Counted from the stretch's first letter, positions 23,501 to 37,116 are shown. The stretch: DNA of 64,000 bases from Paragonimus skrjabini miyazakii (GCA_014338405.1 JTDE01022204.1:48317-112316), one strand, 5' to 3'. The notes: generated from the sequence alone by a model not told the origin. Numbers and translations are program-made.

Positions 23501-25121
23501 ATCGTGTAACTGTGGGTTCTCTTGTTGCATCTGAGGCGGCCAATCTGCGTCCTGGATATCTAGATGTACAAATTATGGACGAGATTGATCCACAAATTTA
23601 GTGGCAATGTGTGGATAGGATATTTTTGGTGGATCGAAATGGTTCCAATCAATTTCTACAGTCCATCAATTCTAAGTGCAATAGCGTATGGTTCACGCTG
23701 AATATCGACTCCGAGGAGTGTTGGATAGTGCCATCGAACGACTGCTGCCACACCTCAAGAAGCTAACCACCGTGAAAATCGGACAATATATGTTTATGAA
23801 GTACAACAATTGTGCCCTTGTTTACATAAGCCAGTCAATCATGTATCTGAAAGTATATATTGTCGAGCACAACAGAGGCACATGCTTCGTTCTAGAAGCA
23901 CATCAATTTCAAAAAACCAGAGTAAGCCAACACACACACAGTTAGGTAATAACAACATGTTTCTAACAAGTTCGGGTCATTAACAAATGTCTGTCTTAGC
24001 GTACGTAATGATGTCACGTTTTGCTTCTGAAAATTCACAGTCGAGGCGCATGTTTTAGCTGTTATGATGACAAACCCTGGCTTGCTGTATGGTATTGACC
24101 GATCAGTAACAGCATGTACAAAAAGTTTGCCTGTGATACTAACGGTAATTCCACTTACTGGTTAACAGATTCGGCCAATTACTGCAAGTACAATGCACAC
24201 TGACCTAACCACAATAAACCCTATATGGCCTCTGTTCCTTTATCAATATGTTTTCGATTACGATATTTCTGATGAAGACCACCCGAAATGACTGAAACAT
24301 AGAGTGTCATGAGTTGCTAGTAACGCCTTGTTAATCATAACACGTTGATTACAAATAAGTCTGACACTATTCTCGAACGTTTGGACAAGATTGCTGAACT
24401 AATTTCTTTTCGTTTGAGCTATGGGCGGTGATTTCCTAACCGATTTCATGCATAGCCTCCACACCGACGCACACAGCATGACCAGTTGGACTGTTCAGCT
24501 GTCCAACCAACGGTCGACATAACTGTGCAGAGCCACACAAGTTTGCTTGAAGCGTGACAACATATTCTCACAGACATACTTACATCATGACGTCCTGGCG
24601 TGACGTAAACGCTTCAGGGAGTCAGTTCACTACGCCAACAGCTGAGATGAATATGTGTGTCCCCGTCTCTTGCTAGTTAAAAGTGGCTAACTGGGAGAAC
24701 AAAGGGCTCATAAATGGGGGATTAAAACTATGAAATGATTTATTACGATGTTTAACTCACTTGTACTTATGGCTCCTCATATTATTGTCTAGCTCATATA
24801 AAAGATAAACCATCGAGCATACTATTCCGAACAACAGGTACATACGGCCACTGGGTTTCTAGGACGCCATTCCCCCACATTGTCAATTTGTACTGGTTTG
24901 CTACCTGGTGAATGTAAAATTAAGGTAACATAAATTTTTATAACGTCTAGTTAGAACTAAGACTCACGTACTATTACATTCCATGCCACATTGTTAAAAT
25001 AGGAACACTGATTTATTGCTTGGTCGTTTTAAACTGTAACTAAGCTGACTGTTCATCTCCCAATACGCATAAAGCATACTCTAGGCTAGAATATAAACTG
25101 ATATTTTTCGCAATTACTCAC
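20513..25121 (-). other. HDHD5 intron (4.6 kb)
   Basis: gtgagt to ttttgcag. Low-complexity AT-rich sequence with a short ATT-rich stretch near 21435-21475. I recognise no element or gene. Confidence 0.6.
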
Positions 25122-25303
25122 AATCAATTCCACGAGCAGTTTGTGGCAAAAGATCCGCTTCCGGTGGTACAGTACGTGATTGGGAGACCGATACGCGTTG
25201 TTGTTGTGTGTGTTCATCGTTACCACCGCCAGACAAATGACGAAAACGACGTAAAAAGTTGTTATACAAATTAGAGCCCAAAATGTCCACTTCTGGGTTA
25301 TCA
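25122..25303 (-). CDS. HDHD5: HDHD5-like HAD hydrolase, exon with HAD motif IV
   Basis: Acceptor ttcattcacag; the first base completes the Gly of motif IV (FFG | DNPEVD). The GDNPEVD segment gives the two acidic residues (Asp271, Asp276) that help hold the magnesium ion in HAD enzymes. LGSNLYNNFLRRFRHL follows, matching the family's YGANLFHQYL. A Gly/Gln/Ser-rich variable loop comes next, as in the vertebrate protein. The donor is consensus gtgagt at 25121. A competing donor four bases on (gtaatt at 25117) would break the phase with the last exon, so gtgagt is preferred. Confidence 0.92.
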
Positions 25304-26183
25304 CTGTGAATGAAGTAGAAAGTGTTATGGATCAAATGATGAACCATACAAAATGTCTGCGGGGGGCGGGGTGCGTGATACACAAAAATACCTTATTTTA
25401 CCAGAAGGCAATTTGTCTATAAAAAAAATCCGGTGAGATAAATAGTCTGCTCATCAATTCTTCTTCATTCCACAAACGAACTTTGATAGGCTAATCTTAT
25501 AAAGTTGACAAGTATGTGATTGCAACTGTCGCATTCCCATAGACTTTCCAGTCGGCCCCTTTCAAAATCCCCTACTACTCATCAATAAAGTATGTGATTA
25601 TCTATGCAAACGCATGTATACTTTCTACCAAAAATGGTGTCCCTTTTCTCAGGAACCAAATATCCTAATACGTTATCTTCTATCGATAAGTGGTGCAAAG
25701 GTTACTACGTCGAACTATATTGAAGTATGTTGTTAGCATCCACATGATAGATTGTAAGGACATTCGAGCAAACGTAGGGGCAGTTGTCAAATTGCCCCCG
25801 AACTTTCTTAAAAAATTAAACGAACGGTGAACATTAGCTTTATAGTAGATTAGAACAGTTTATGGCTGCTAAAACTACTTATCAGAAAAATAGTTTACAA
25901 TACCGTCAGCTGGTTGGTTCTGAATGGTATTCTAGGTTTGCCCATGTCCGGACATGTGTAGTCCATGCAATATGAGGATGAGAAATCATAAAACAGGGTT
26001 ATATTGACCTTGATGGATAGAAGTCGGACAGTAATCCTCCCTGATTTGGCTGTATCCTTACCATATGTGGAAACCGAACTTTAGCCATGGTTCCGACACA
26101 TGTGTAGCTTACACAGGGAGAGAATTACTCAGTCAATTATTTATCCGGGCGGAGTACACATTATGGGGTGGCAGTTCACATAC

Positions 26184-26534
26184 TGTGGCGAAAAGGTTTT
26201 CAGTAAAGTACAATCTTTATTGTCCAACTCGCTGATTGCTACGCCACGCATGTGCTCGCTTTTAAGAACCGAAATTACAGTCCACAACACAACCCCGGTT
26301 TCGGCCCACATATGTGCACTTCTGCCCTGTTTATGTATGACCGACGCCTTCTGTCAGGGTTTATCGCCTACCATTACTTGTCCGTTGGTCCGATCTCGTT
26401 GAGCAATGGGTAATCCTGTCGCCCGTGTTCTCCGCATTCTATCCATTTTGGGCTTTGACCATATTTCACGACCGTATCAAGATATTCCACCCAGAGTTGG
26501 ACTATTTTCAACTCCGAGTTTGTCATCCGCCACA
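26184..26534 (-). mobile_element. Solo LTR of the Ty3/gypsy family, shortened copy
   Basis: Minus-strand LTR matching both ends of the 46-kb LTR: its 3' end reads ggcgaaaagg, a reverse AATAAAGATTG signal and caactcgctg; the other end reads catccgccaca. It is 351 bases against about 530 in the other copies, so roughly 180 bases are missing inside. No clear target-site duplication. Confidence 0.75.
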
Positions 26535-29500
26535 ACATGTCAAACGGAGAATAAATTTAGGTCCACATGTGCTGTTATCCAATGTTCAAAAGTAATGCGT
26601 ACATTGCCTAATTTGAAGATTATCCAATGAAACTGAGCTACCAACTTCCATATACATCTCAGTTTGTGACACTGAACAACGAAGTTGACCTGAAACGCAG
26701 CAATTCCCCTACGTTACATGTGTGAATCCGACCGAATACAGGGCCGATTTCAATAGTGTCATGATGGTAGATTTGTCAGTCCTATTCACCGGTCATCTGT
26801 TCAGAATTTTTGATAATACTCGAAAGGATTTGATAAGATTGGTAAAACAGTTCATAAGTTAGAATTGGCTGTTATGACAAGTACAAGATTGCGGGTGGAT
26901 GGCGATATAATTTTTTTTTAAATGGCTCTCTGTAAGTTAACTGATGCATATTGACGGTATCGATGGTTTGTCCACTTCAGCAAACAACAACAAACACAAC
27001 ATGACTAATATTATTCACTAATTTATGATGTGTATATTTTTATGTCGCTTGTAACAAGAAAGTATCGATTGCTTATTTAGTTTTGTCAGTGAACTTGCTT
27101 GGCATGAATTAAAAACTGATTTGTTTTACAGACGTTCTTGTCTTAACCGGAATGATCATGTCAGAACAAGATTCAAAGTAAAACGTTTCCGTTGATTGTT
27201 TTTGTTCATCCCATGTGTGATTAGTCTGAGAAATTGCTTAAAAGTTGGATTCTTAAACAAGTCAGTTCAAGCAATTACTTAAAATGATCAACTTTGTTCC
27301 AGTGTTTGTTGGCTTCTTACAAACACGTATGTGTCATGTCTTGTTAACTGGTAATACATGTTGGAACGAACACTCATATTTGTTAGGCTGATCTCACCAG
27401 AAATCGTCTGATCAGTCACTGGGTTTTCAGTTGAACAATTAGTTCGCAATACTAATTAGTCTGCTTACTTTCTCATCTCTAGAAGTAAAGAATCATAGTA
27501 GTCTAATCACTGCTTTTTTTAAATGGCCACTTAGTTTGTCGGTTGATCGCATTTAACGGGGAAAAATCATAAACCAACTAATCTGTGATCAGGTTAGTTT
27601 GTGTTTGTGAAAGTATCTTTCATCTTATTTTTTCATACAACATGCTTTTGTTCTCCAACTCAATAATTTGTAAATTATCCACCAAAAATAGTGTATTTTA
27701 TTTGAGCATGATACAGTTAAATTTGGATGCTACTGTCATCTTCCCCGTTTGAGAGTGATTTCGATTTCGTACACAAATAATTCGGAAACTCTGATAAAGT
27801 TAGTTTGATCTGAAATTTTAACAAAATAACACAAGTGATATATGAAAAACAGTATATGTTAGTTAGTACTTCATCACCTGAAATCATATGGTTTTAAATG
27901 GTCTATTACGAACATACCAATTCCGTACTTTCAGTCAGTGTGATGGTAAACGATTACAGCACTTTTAGAGAGATATTCAGGGTGAAGTGCTTCCGAAGTT
28001 TGATGCACATCTGAATGGCTTGCGCAAATTTCAACACGAAACTTGCACAAGCTTCCTCATTAACACTTCGTAAACAACTACAATTACTAAGAAACAAAGA
28101 AGAGTGGAACTACCGCCAGGCTCGAAGTATGGTATAGAAATACATACACTGTATGTGGTGAACGACACTTACTAAACGGTAATGTTTTCATACAATTTAT
28201 ATAACAGTAAATTACAATTACACAGACTACAGTTGTAAAGCAACCTAGATCGTCCATTATCGTACTGATGGATATCAGATCATAAAGACAAATCTGGTCC
28301 ATTCACACGAATTTCAAGTTTGTAACCCTAATATATATCCTATGAATAGACGTTTGACTATTGATGACGGAATGTATTTCTGCGAATTGATAAATCATTT
28401 TAAGAATTCTCGTGAGATGTGTCTCCATGTCAACAGAAGATATGAGTTTACACTGTATTATCACGACTTAAGCAATCTACGCACTAAATACAGCAACTTA
28501 GATAACTGCAACGAAATTAGTAAGTTGCTATACTTAACAAAAGAGGAAGGAAATTATTGTTTTCTATTACGAGGGAAAGTGTTCAGGTTTTTAAGGCTCA
28601 TTCTTAAAAGTGCTTTTCAACTGTGTCCTAGATAAAAAGGTGTTATTCTAGGTTATGGCGGCTTCCTACTACGGCACGCTACGTAACTAGAGTGGCACTC
28701 ATGTCGAACGAAACAACGACCAATTGTAGGATATTCTCTGAACGTATACTTAAAATGTTACCTTACACGTCTGCTGTTCGAATCTTGGTTGTTGATTGTT
28801 CAGCAGCACAATGGAGAGCAATCGGTGATGTATATGCACAGTTTGCCATTGAATGTTGTCGTTTTCATTCATTGAATGGTGTATCTCGACGTTACCGTCA
28901 GTTGGTTGGCTTAGGTGTTTTTCAAAAGCACCTTGTTTGCCAGTAGACATGTAATATGATTTTCACTGGGAACGTAGAACAGTTTAATAATTTACCACAA
29001 AGATATAAAATCTGTCACTAATGAAACATAATGGTACCTCAAAACTTGGCTTCCTCGTAAAAGTTGTTCGACATCCCATTAACTTAAAGCCACTATGCTG
29101 TTTGGTAACCACATCACCAGTCGTATGGGAAACGAAAATAAGCACATTAAAAGTGCTGTGTCAGAATGATCCACTCTGCATGCTTTTTTCTAGCACATCG
29201 TCAAGCAGTAGGCTGTGTTTGCTGAGTGCATGTGATTGTTTGTACCGCTCGTGGGTCTGGAATATCATACAGTGGTTCTAGAACCAATTTCACAATGTTC
29301 CAGAGATGTTTTTCTTAAATCCCACAATGGCACAAAGATTGTAGACAAAGTTTGCACAAAAAGGTACGTGGGAAATACGCTGCAAAAATGTACTCACATT
29401 CCACGCTGATATTGTAGGGAGTAATAAGTGTGATCACTGTTTTTCATTTCAGTGAATGATTCCCTGTTACCATATTGTCGTTGTGTTTCGTTTGACCCTT

Positions 29501-30497
29501 ATCAGGTTTGGTTGAGGGATGTCGGTTTTTTTGGCAGCCACTGTTGAGGTCGAACTCCCGTCTTGTGAATGTGTTGAACTCGTTGTTTGTATGCCTGTAT
29601 GCCTCTCGCTTAGACAGAATAAGATGAGGATGTTTGTCAGTTTAGAGCGTTACTTTAGGGTATATGGGTGAAGTCAGCAGTCGTAGATGTTATTGTTTTA
29701 TGAAGAATAAATGAGTTACTCTCACGTTGTATTGTATTGTACTGTTCAATTCTAGGTAGGGAGATTGTGCAGATAAGTGGCCGAACATCTTTCGGGAACT
29801 TATGGCCGGAAAAAACAGAGAACAATGGGGAGTGGTATAAATCTTTCTACTTTATCCCATATGGCTTTACTAGAAAGCAGGTGCCACTGGTCAGGAGAAG
29901 CATGATAGTAAACTCTAATGTCCCAACCTGCAGCATTTTATCCACAGCATGTGAGCCAAACAGTTCTACCCAAATACCGTCCATAAGCAAGATTGTATGT
30001 ATGTCTGACGAATTAAGCCGCTTAACTGTAGCTTCTACAAAAGGTTCTAATTTTCCATCTAGTAGGTGTAGAAAATTCACTCTTGGATGTAATGTGATTG
30101 ACCAGGATACACCGGAGATTGAGGTAACTGAGGATTCTATGTAAACAGCTGTAAACGGTTGTTAAAGGTACACTCAAGCCGTTCAAAACGAAAGTTAAGG
30201 AAAATTTTGAGAAGCCTGTAGATTGCAATGTTTATCAGAATAAGGATCCCGTTAAATGAAGACAGCGTGCACTGGGTGCATTGTAGTTAGTGCAACTGTT
30301 GATACCATAACTCGTGTCAACCACAGACCACATCAGTTTGCTTATACCTGCGTGGACTGTGACAACGTGGACTTACAGGAAGGAGGAAGGATAATCTTCA
30401 AATCAAAGAGAAAATACCAGTGGCACTTTTCACTCCTATGTGAAAGAACCGACATCCCTGTTCAGGGCCACCCACAGTAGGTGTTTACCAGCTACGC

Positions 30498-31556
30498 TTG
30501 TTTACTTGCAAACGGCTTTGCATTAACTACAATCGCTTATTAACTGAGGTTCACAGAGTCTTATTTCAGTGGTATCTCTGTGGGTGTCTCCGACAGTCAT
30601 GCAAAGTGAACGACCTTTTAAAAGAATCCGTAACGTACGAACACGTCATAGGAGAACCTACAAAAGGTTTGATGGCCCGAATCACCAAAACTGTGACAGG
30701 TCTCCAGAAAAAGAAATCACTTACAGGAGAACAGGCTAAATATCTTAGACCTATTGAGGGACCAGTACCAAGACTATACAGGCTACCAAAGGTCCACAAG
30801 GATCAAGTAGCATTAAAACCAATTGCTGCATCCAGGACGGCCCCGAACTACCAATTGACTAAGTTCCTTTTTCGCATTCTCCGGCCATGTTTACCTCACG
30901 ATAATCATGAAACAAACAGCTCAACTGATTTCTTGAGACACATTAAGGACCTGGAGTTGGAAGAGGACCATGCACTGGTTTCTTTCGATGTTACGTCGCC
31001 TTTCACTAACTTACCAAAGAAACTTGCGATAGAAAGTTTGAAGCTCCTGGTGAATGAGGACAATAGCCTTCACAATAAGAAGAATCTTTCTCCAAAAGAA
31101 CTGATTCAGTTAGTGGAGCTTTGCATGGAGACTTACCTACAATTTGACGGCCAAGTCTACCTGCAGAAGAGAGGCACACCAATGGGCTCATCTATATCGG
31201 GATTGCTTGCAGACGCCGTAATGAAGCACTTCGAGTGTGAAGCCTTCCAGACATTCAAACCTAAAGTGTGGCTTCGATATGTGGATGACACATTTGTTGT
31301 TTTACCTCATACTCAGCGTGACCAGTTCCACAGTTGTTTGAATAACATAATAGATGGAATAACCTTCACACGCGAAGAGGAAGAAAATTCACGCCTGGCG
31401 TTTCTCGATGTATCGGTCATAAGAAGACCTGATGGCAAACTTGAGACTACTGTCCATCGTAAACTGACAACAACTGACGTCATTCTTAGGTCCGATAGCA
31501 ATCCTCCAGCCAGTCAACTTAAAAGCTGTTTGCGAACATTATTTCGACTCAACTGA
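30498..31556 (+). CDS. Penelope-like reverse transcriptase, 352-residue open frame
   Basis: The open frame has the standard Penelope RT landmarks: YRLPKVHK (residues 94-101), LKPIAASRTAPNYQLTKFL, SFDVTSPFTNLP (motif A, Asp164), RGTPMGSSISGLLADA (motif B, about 225-240), WLRYVDDTFVVLP (catalytic Asp263-Asp264) and LAFLDVSVIRRPDG (about 300-313). The frame shifts out at 31556, before the end of the thumb. The N-terminal part of the family protein is missing, so the first Met is not a natural start. RT of this type is related to telomerase and primes at a DNA 3' end. One open stretch over 1 kb implies moderate age, but the element as a whole is inactive. Confidence 0.87.
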   Translation: MFTCKRLCINYNRLLTEVHRVLFQWYLCGCLRQSCKVNDLLKESVTYEHVIGEPTKGLMARITKTVTGLQKKKSLTGEQAKYLRPIEGPVPRLYRLPKVHKDQVALKPIAASRTAPNYQLTKFLFRILRPCLPHDNHETNSSTDFLRHIKDLELEEDHALVSFDVTSPFTNLPKKLAIESLKLLVNEDNSLHNKKNLSPKELIQLVELCMETYLQFDGQVYLQKRGTPMGSSISGLLADAVMKHFECEAFQTFKPKVWLRYVDDTFVVLPHTQRDQFHSCLNNIIDGITFTREEEENSRLAFLDVSVIRRPDGKLETTVHRKLTTTDVILRSDSNPPASQLKSCLRTLFRLN

Positions 31557-31712
31557 ACTCAGAAGACAAAAACGAAAGTAACTGTTCAAACTATTCTCTT
31601 CTAATGGGTACCCCAGTAGCTTCGTAAAGACACCTATCAGAGGTTTCACAAGAACTGCACGTACAGAACCCAAAACGCGAATGACAATGCCACATCTGAA
31701 GCAGCACAAAGG

Positions 31713-31925
31713 ATGATCCTACCACTGGGCAACCAAATATCACACAAGCCAAACTCAACACTCCGTACAGTTTTGGTGAACGCTAAGAATCGTGTAGAAC
31801 CACACGAACAGTCTGGCGTGGTCTACGCGATTCCACGTCTGGGGTGTGACCAACAGTATGTAGGAGACAGGCAAACAGCTTCGCACACGCGTGCACGTAC
31901 ACAAACTCAACATAGGTCAACATAG
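31713..31925 (+). pseudogene. GIY-YIG endonuclease remnant of the 30.5-kb Penelope-like element
   Basis: VNAKNRVEPHEQSGVVYAIP then LGCDQQYVGDRQTASHTRAR. GVVY stands for the GIY part and YVGD for YIG. The expected Thr after YIG-x is Arg, so the site is probably degraded. It lies directly downstream of the RT, in the normal Penelope order. Confidence 0.7.
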
Positions 31926-32212
31926 ATCATGCAGAAGTGGTCGCGCGGGCAAACATGAAAGGGGAACGGCTTGTACTGTAGGCTCTCTATTCGCGCAATT
32001 CGTTCAATCGACACGTAGATATAGACAGCAACTACGTTAGCATAGCTGACACTGAAACGAACAACGAGCGAAGACAGGCCAACAGGCGAACACGATGAGC
32101 GGCAGAACAATCTCCTTCCAACACATTTATTTATTTGGTAACGGATCCTAATGTGAATTTGAAACGTCACAATAAATGGTTTACTACTCAGTGTGTGCCC
32201 TTTTAAATGCTT

Positions 32213-32312
32213 NNNNNNNNNNNNNNNNNNNNNNNNNNNNNNNNNNNNNNNNNNNNNNNNNNNNNNNNNNNNNNNNNNNNNNNNNNNNNNNNNNNNNNNN
32301 NNNNNNNNNNNN
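32213..32312. other. Assembly gap, 100 N
   Basis: Run of exactly 100 N; its size is a convention, not a measurement. Confidence 0.98.
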
Positions 32313-35300
32313 CATCTCCTTTGAATATCAGTTATGAGGTAAATTTCAGTTTTGGCACACTAAGTGGTATCTTACTGACGATATGAGATGTTGAGTACTT
32401 CTTTATAAACAAATCTCAATAGTATCGTTCTCTGAAAGTGACAGCAAACAATGAATATTCTGGAGTGCATAGTTTACGAATTCTGTGAAACAAAGTTCTC
32501 ATTACAGTCATTATTTCTGAATATGACAAAACTGTTGAGGCAATTACCAATCTACATGTTTTATATCAAACCATCATCACGGGAGCAATTTTCTGCTTAA
32601 AGAACGCGATGTATTCATTTTTTCCCCGTTCATATCTAAGTTTTTGAAACATGACGTGAACCATACATTTTCTTCCTCGTTTTTTCTTATCATCGATATA
32701 TGCTTTAAATAGCAGCAATATTTTGTCATACTTCGGTGTGTAGCTACTGTACCAGATATAACACAAGCAGTCAGCCATTACTTGGTTCCACCGGGTCAAC
32801 TATGACTGCGTGATCAACTTATCTCTATTCCCCTCTCGTAAAATAGTGCTACATTTTGAAGGTTCTAAACGTGATGTCAGCAGAGAGCGGGGTCATTGGC
32901 GTGGTTTTACTGTAGACAACTTCTACCGTAGTTCACGGTTTTCTGTAGGGTCAGTCGTTCCGAACACAGTGTTTTGCCCATTATCATCACTGACAATATC
33001 ACATCACAGCTCCCGCCCGCTGAACTGTCATACAACCATGGTGCGAAAAAATTTACCATAGTTGGAAGGCAAAAGAAAGAGATTGGATGGGACCTAACTA
33101 ATACTGAAATGACACTCATGTCTAACTCCGAACATTCATTATCATGATACTCACATCTTGCAGACAAATAACTAACCTGTAGGCTAAACCAAGATGTCGT
33201 CAACAAAGCGGCCTTTTTACAGCATAAAAGTTACGTCACACAGCCCAGCCAATCAACGACAACATTCACGATAATGGGTACATCTGGTCACCAGCTCAAA
33301 CAGATTTTCCATCTACCGACTGTGTAAGCCGCGAGGCGCGCACTTATGACAGTGCGCTTTAAGTAAAAAATGGATCTTGAGTACAGCATATCAACATAGT
33401 CATTCAGGAAATATTGAGCTACCTCATCGCTTTGTCTCCTTGCCTACTGTTAATCAACTTGGATACGTAAGCACATTTTCAGTCAAAGAATGAATGAAAG
33501 AATCTGTAAAATTCACAATTTACTAGTTGCTACAGTTGAGTGCCTTTGCACTAAACAGTTCCTGCTGTCCTGTTCTACAGAACTGTTACAACTGTTCGTT
33601 TTACATTTTTCCCAAAGCTATGCTGATCGACACGTCATCCGTAAGCTGAACTTCAAGCCACACTAATGACCAGCTGAAAAATCTCGAGAGTTTGGTTAAA
33701 TAATCTCTGTTATATCTTGTTTAGCTTGATTTTATGACACATACAATAACAGGGGCCTACTCGAGATTTGTTTAATATCTTTGCAGAATTCAACCAAATA
33801 CTTGTCCTAATTTAGCAGTAAAAGACGAGTATGTGACACAGCTGAATGGGTTAACGTACCAACAAGTTCGTTCACTGGAGTGACTGGAATTAGCATCAAT
33901 TTGTTAAGCCACACAGAGAGGCTGATCACAGAAGTATAAGCATATGCAGAAAAAAATCAGCTGCAGCCTCGTAGCAAGTAAACACAACTTTTGCCGTACT
34001 CCATGCCTCGACTGAACTAATCTTTGCGATAAGAACCTTCATTGTGTTTTGTACGTACTACTTCGTACAACCGTACGATAATGTCACATCTCACATGTTT
34101 ACCACTAGCCGATTGCGTTCTACTTGTGAAAGTTTTCAACCAACTTATTCTGTTTTATCGATGCTCACATTTGTTCACTATTGCGGTTTTGTAGCTATCT
34201 ATCCTCAGTCGTATAACAATGTTCTCGAGGGTTGTCTATTTAAACATTCCACGGTAAGGACCGCCAGCTTTCTTGTGTGTAACGATCGGACGCTGCGTCA
34301 GTAGGAGGACAGACGATCACGCTGATTTATAAGTAATCAGCGAGAGTAGTATCAATAAATCGTAATGACCTAAATACGCTGTCTACTTAATTGAACTACC
34401 ATTCACGTTGTAAAGTCATAAACGAAGCAAAATAACTACGATTAATGGTACTGCTTGCCATATGAACAGCTCTCACTATTAGGCGGTAAGTTAGTTGGAG
34501 CCAGATACGGATTGTCATTCGAATGGGTATCAGTTAGCCGGGTTCTCAACTGGTTGCACAGGCATGGCTAAGGATCGATGTCATTTCATGTGTTGATCCG
34601 CGGGATGAATAATCTCGGTTGGCTGGCCATCAGTTACAAACCCTAAATCTGCGTAAACAATGGCGCGTTGCATGTTTGCGGCAGTCATTTAATTGTAGTC
34701 CGACCAAATTCACGAATACTTAGGACTATTTTTACAATGGATCATTTGGTTGACCTCACTATTTCATTCAGCATACCGCAGTGTCATCAGCACCCATTTG
34801 CTGTTTTTCACCGAAGGGATACATCTGAAGACCTACACACATTTTCTAAATGCATGTAGGTTACCATGGATCTGGTTATTCCATGTTTGTCTGACTTTCT
34901 GTCTCCTGTCTATTTGTTCTTGATTTATTACTATACGTAACCTATAAGCAATTCTCCTCCTTACAATAATCGTCTTCTCTAGAAGACATTTACGGCTGTC
35001 GCCTCAGGACAAATGGTGATTTTTTCTCTCTAACAGTCTTATTCGGCTTTTTTCCACAAAGTTTATGAGAGCCGAAGGGCTGGAAAATGAACAAACTAAC
35101 CAACCAGACAGGCGCAGCATATTCACAAAATGTTGTACCAGTGACAACGAGACTATAATAGTTGTCGGTTCGTTCTAAATGGTTTCATCGAATTTTATTG
35201 AGTGCATTGGGCTACACACAATTATCGTCAGCTATCGCGACTATCAAATTCGTAAGCCAAGTTAATACATCCCATGGACGTTGTTACGTAACTACCCGTT

Positions 35301-36752
35301 TGCTCTGAACACCCGATTTTCATTGACGTTTTACGTCTTCCTTCCATTTTTGTTGGTTGGTATCTGAGTCCCATTAGTCTTCCTGCAACTAAGTAACTAC
35401 ACTGCCGATATCACATATCTATTTAAAATAACAAATTTTGTTTCCTCCTCCAATGTCTGCTGGCATAATTTGATATGACCCGGGTCTAGAAGAGTTTAGA
35501 GAGTTAGGATTCAACTGGAACTGTAATGACCAACAATCGTAGGACCTGTGTTACATCCGTATGTGGCATTGATGTAACTTAAATTAACTAAGCAGCAAAT
35601 AAATAGACAGGTGTGTTCGGTCCTGTCATTAACCAGGGTCTCGCCAAGCTTCTCCATTAACTGTGTGAGACGTATTGAAGACCGATCCGAGGCTTGGGTC
35701 AGAACAAACAGGAATTACTAGTTTACTTGCTCCGACCTATCTAGGGGAGGTGCGTCACTGTTATGTATCTATCTTTGGAATAATTTGCACCTTTTGTTTG
35801 CACATGGTTCCATGCAGCCCAAACTGAAATTGAAACGAAAATAATGGAGTCGTGAGTAAATTTGGGGCACGACAGTAAAGGTAGTAAAAGCTGTGGAGAT
35901 GGTGGTAATCGTAAGGGTTATAGGAATGATCTTTCATACCGTAGATTCTCTGTGAAATGTTGTTGTCTGTTATAAACGTGGTCTCATAACAGCCTGATCT
36001 CTACAAGGGGTGGTTGCAGTAAAGGAAGTACTACATATTCCGTTTGCTCCACGTGTACTATTGATGACAGTAAGTGAGAAGTTTACATTTTGTGATATAC
36101 ATCTCTCAAAGGTATCGGCAAATGAGATTCAATCACCACGATGTTTTACATTGTGTAGATTACTTTTGTGCTTAAACCCATTATCTCTTAACTTTGTGTG
36201 AAGCTTCAGCCAGCTTTCATCGGAGTCCAGCTTCTACTGCACTGGATTTCATTTCATTATGGGTGGATCTGCATAGAAACTATGCTTTGTTCAAGTGCTT
36301 ACATTCTTCCGGGCTGTAAACAATACATCTCAATACGAGACATGTGATGTGTCTGCTAGTCAAATGATCAAACATCCCTGTTCAAGATAAGGATGGTACA
36401 CCTAAATTACCATATTTGAAAAACAGGTTGCGTAATAGTCTTCTATCACTTGATTTGCACCGTACATCAGCTGTTGATTAGTTTTTAATTGCAAACTATG
36501 TGACCAATTTCAATGCTTTTACTATTGACCAACCAGAACAGCACAACAAATTAAATGTAAAGGATGAACGAAACTAGCAAGCTGTTTTATGTGCAGTTCC
36601 ATAATCTCAATTGGGACTAAACCTGAAAACATTGACAGTATACTCAACCTGCATCTAGGCCCAATCAAAATTGAGTAGTAAATCTTACGGTTTCAAGGTG
36701 CTCAACAAAGTGTACAGAAATATGCATCGTACATTTGCGTACAAGTAATTAC

Positions 36753-37116
36753 CCGAAAAAGTAGATTCGGTCGATCGATCGTTTGTAGCCCATTCGTTTG
36801 GACATCAAGGCCAGAGTGTGCTCAGCGAACCGGTATGTTATCTCACTCGGTTTGCCCAACAATGAAGTGTATTGCAATTTATGTGCAGTAAACTGACGGT
36901 ACAACGCCTGTAGGCATGCCAAAAACGCACCGTGTCCGAACCGGGGCAGTGCGGCCTGATCCATGTAGACTAAGTCCATGTTACACGCGATTATTGGAAT
37001 GTGCTCTTCCGGGATTGTTTGCGGCACGTGATCCGGATTACCGTCGGTCATCAATAAATCGACCAACAATTGCAGATGTGACTCCCAACGAGTCGGTTCA
37101 CCAAGCAGAATGATCA
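36753..37116 (-). CDS. HDHD5: HDHD5-like HAD hydrolase, central exon (cap and motif III)
   Basis: The longest exon (364 nt) and the clearest match to HDHD5/CECR5. IILLGEPTRWESHLQLLVDL corresponds to the vertebrate LLLGEPVRWETSLQL. Then come IIACNMDLVYMDQAALPRFG and GHGAFLACLQALYRQF. SLLGKPSEITYRFAEH carries the conserved motif III Lys (about residue 237), and the exon ends DRIYFFG at the motif IV boundary. Acceptor gattcag enters in phase 1 (completing a Met codon) and the donor is gtaatt at 36752, phase 2. These boundaries agree with both neighbouring exons. Confidence 0.95.

Larger units (their letters stand above)
30498..32170 (+). mobile_element. Penelope-like element, 5'-truncated, RT plus GIY-YIG
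   Basis: Plus-strand remnant inside an intron of the minus-strand HDHD5 gene. It contains a 352-codon RT frame (30498-31556), then a frameshifted linker with SSNGYPSSFVK (about 31593-31626) and a GIY-YIG remnant (31713-31925). The two-domain order is diagnostic of Penelope-like elements. Sequence beyond the GIY-YIG to about 32170 may be the element's tail. It is a different family from the fragments at 5, 47 and 51 kb, judging by its RT motifs. Confidence 0.82.
25304..36752 (-). other. HDHD5 intron (11.4 kb)
   Basis: gtaatt to ttcacag. Contains a solo LTR (26184-26534), a Penelope-like element on the opposite strand (30498 to about 32170) and an N gap (32213-32312). The remaining stretches 26535-30490 and 32313-36750 hold only short unconvincing ORFs. 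Confidence 0.6.

Noticed and set aside
28342..28946. Two plus-strand ORFs of 97 and 84 codons
   Set aside because: No motif, no splice context and no similarity to any element in the window.
29737..30144. 135-codon plus-strand ORF with a 77-codon minus-strand counterpart
   Set aside because: Neither strand gives a recognisable domain; it lies just upstream of the Penelope-like element but shares no motif with it.
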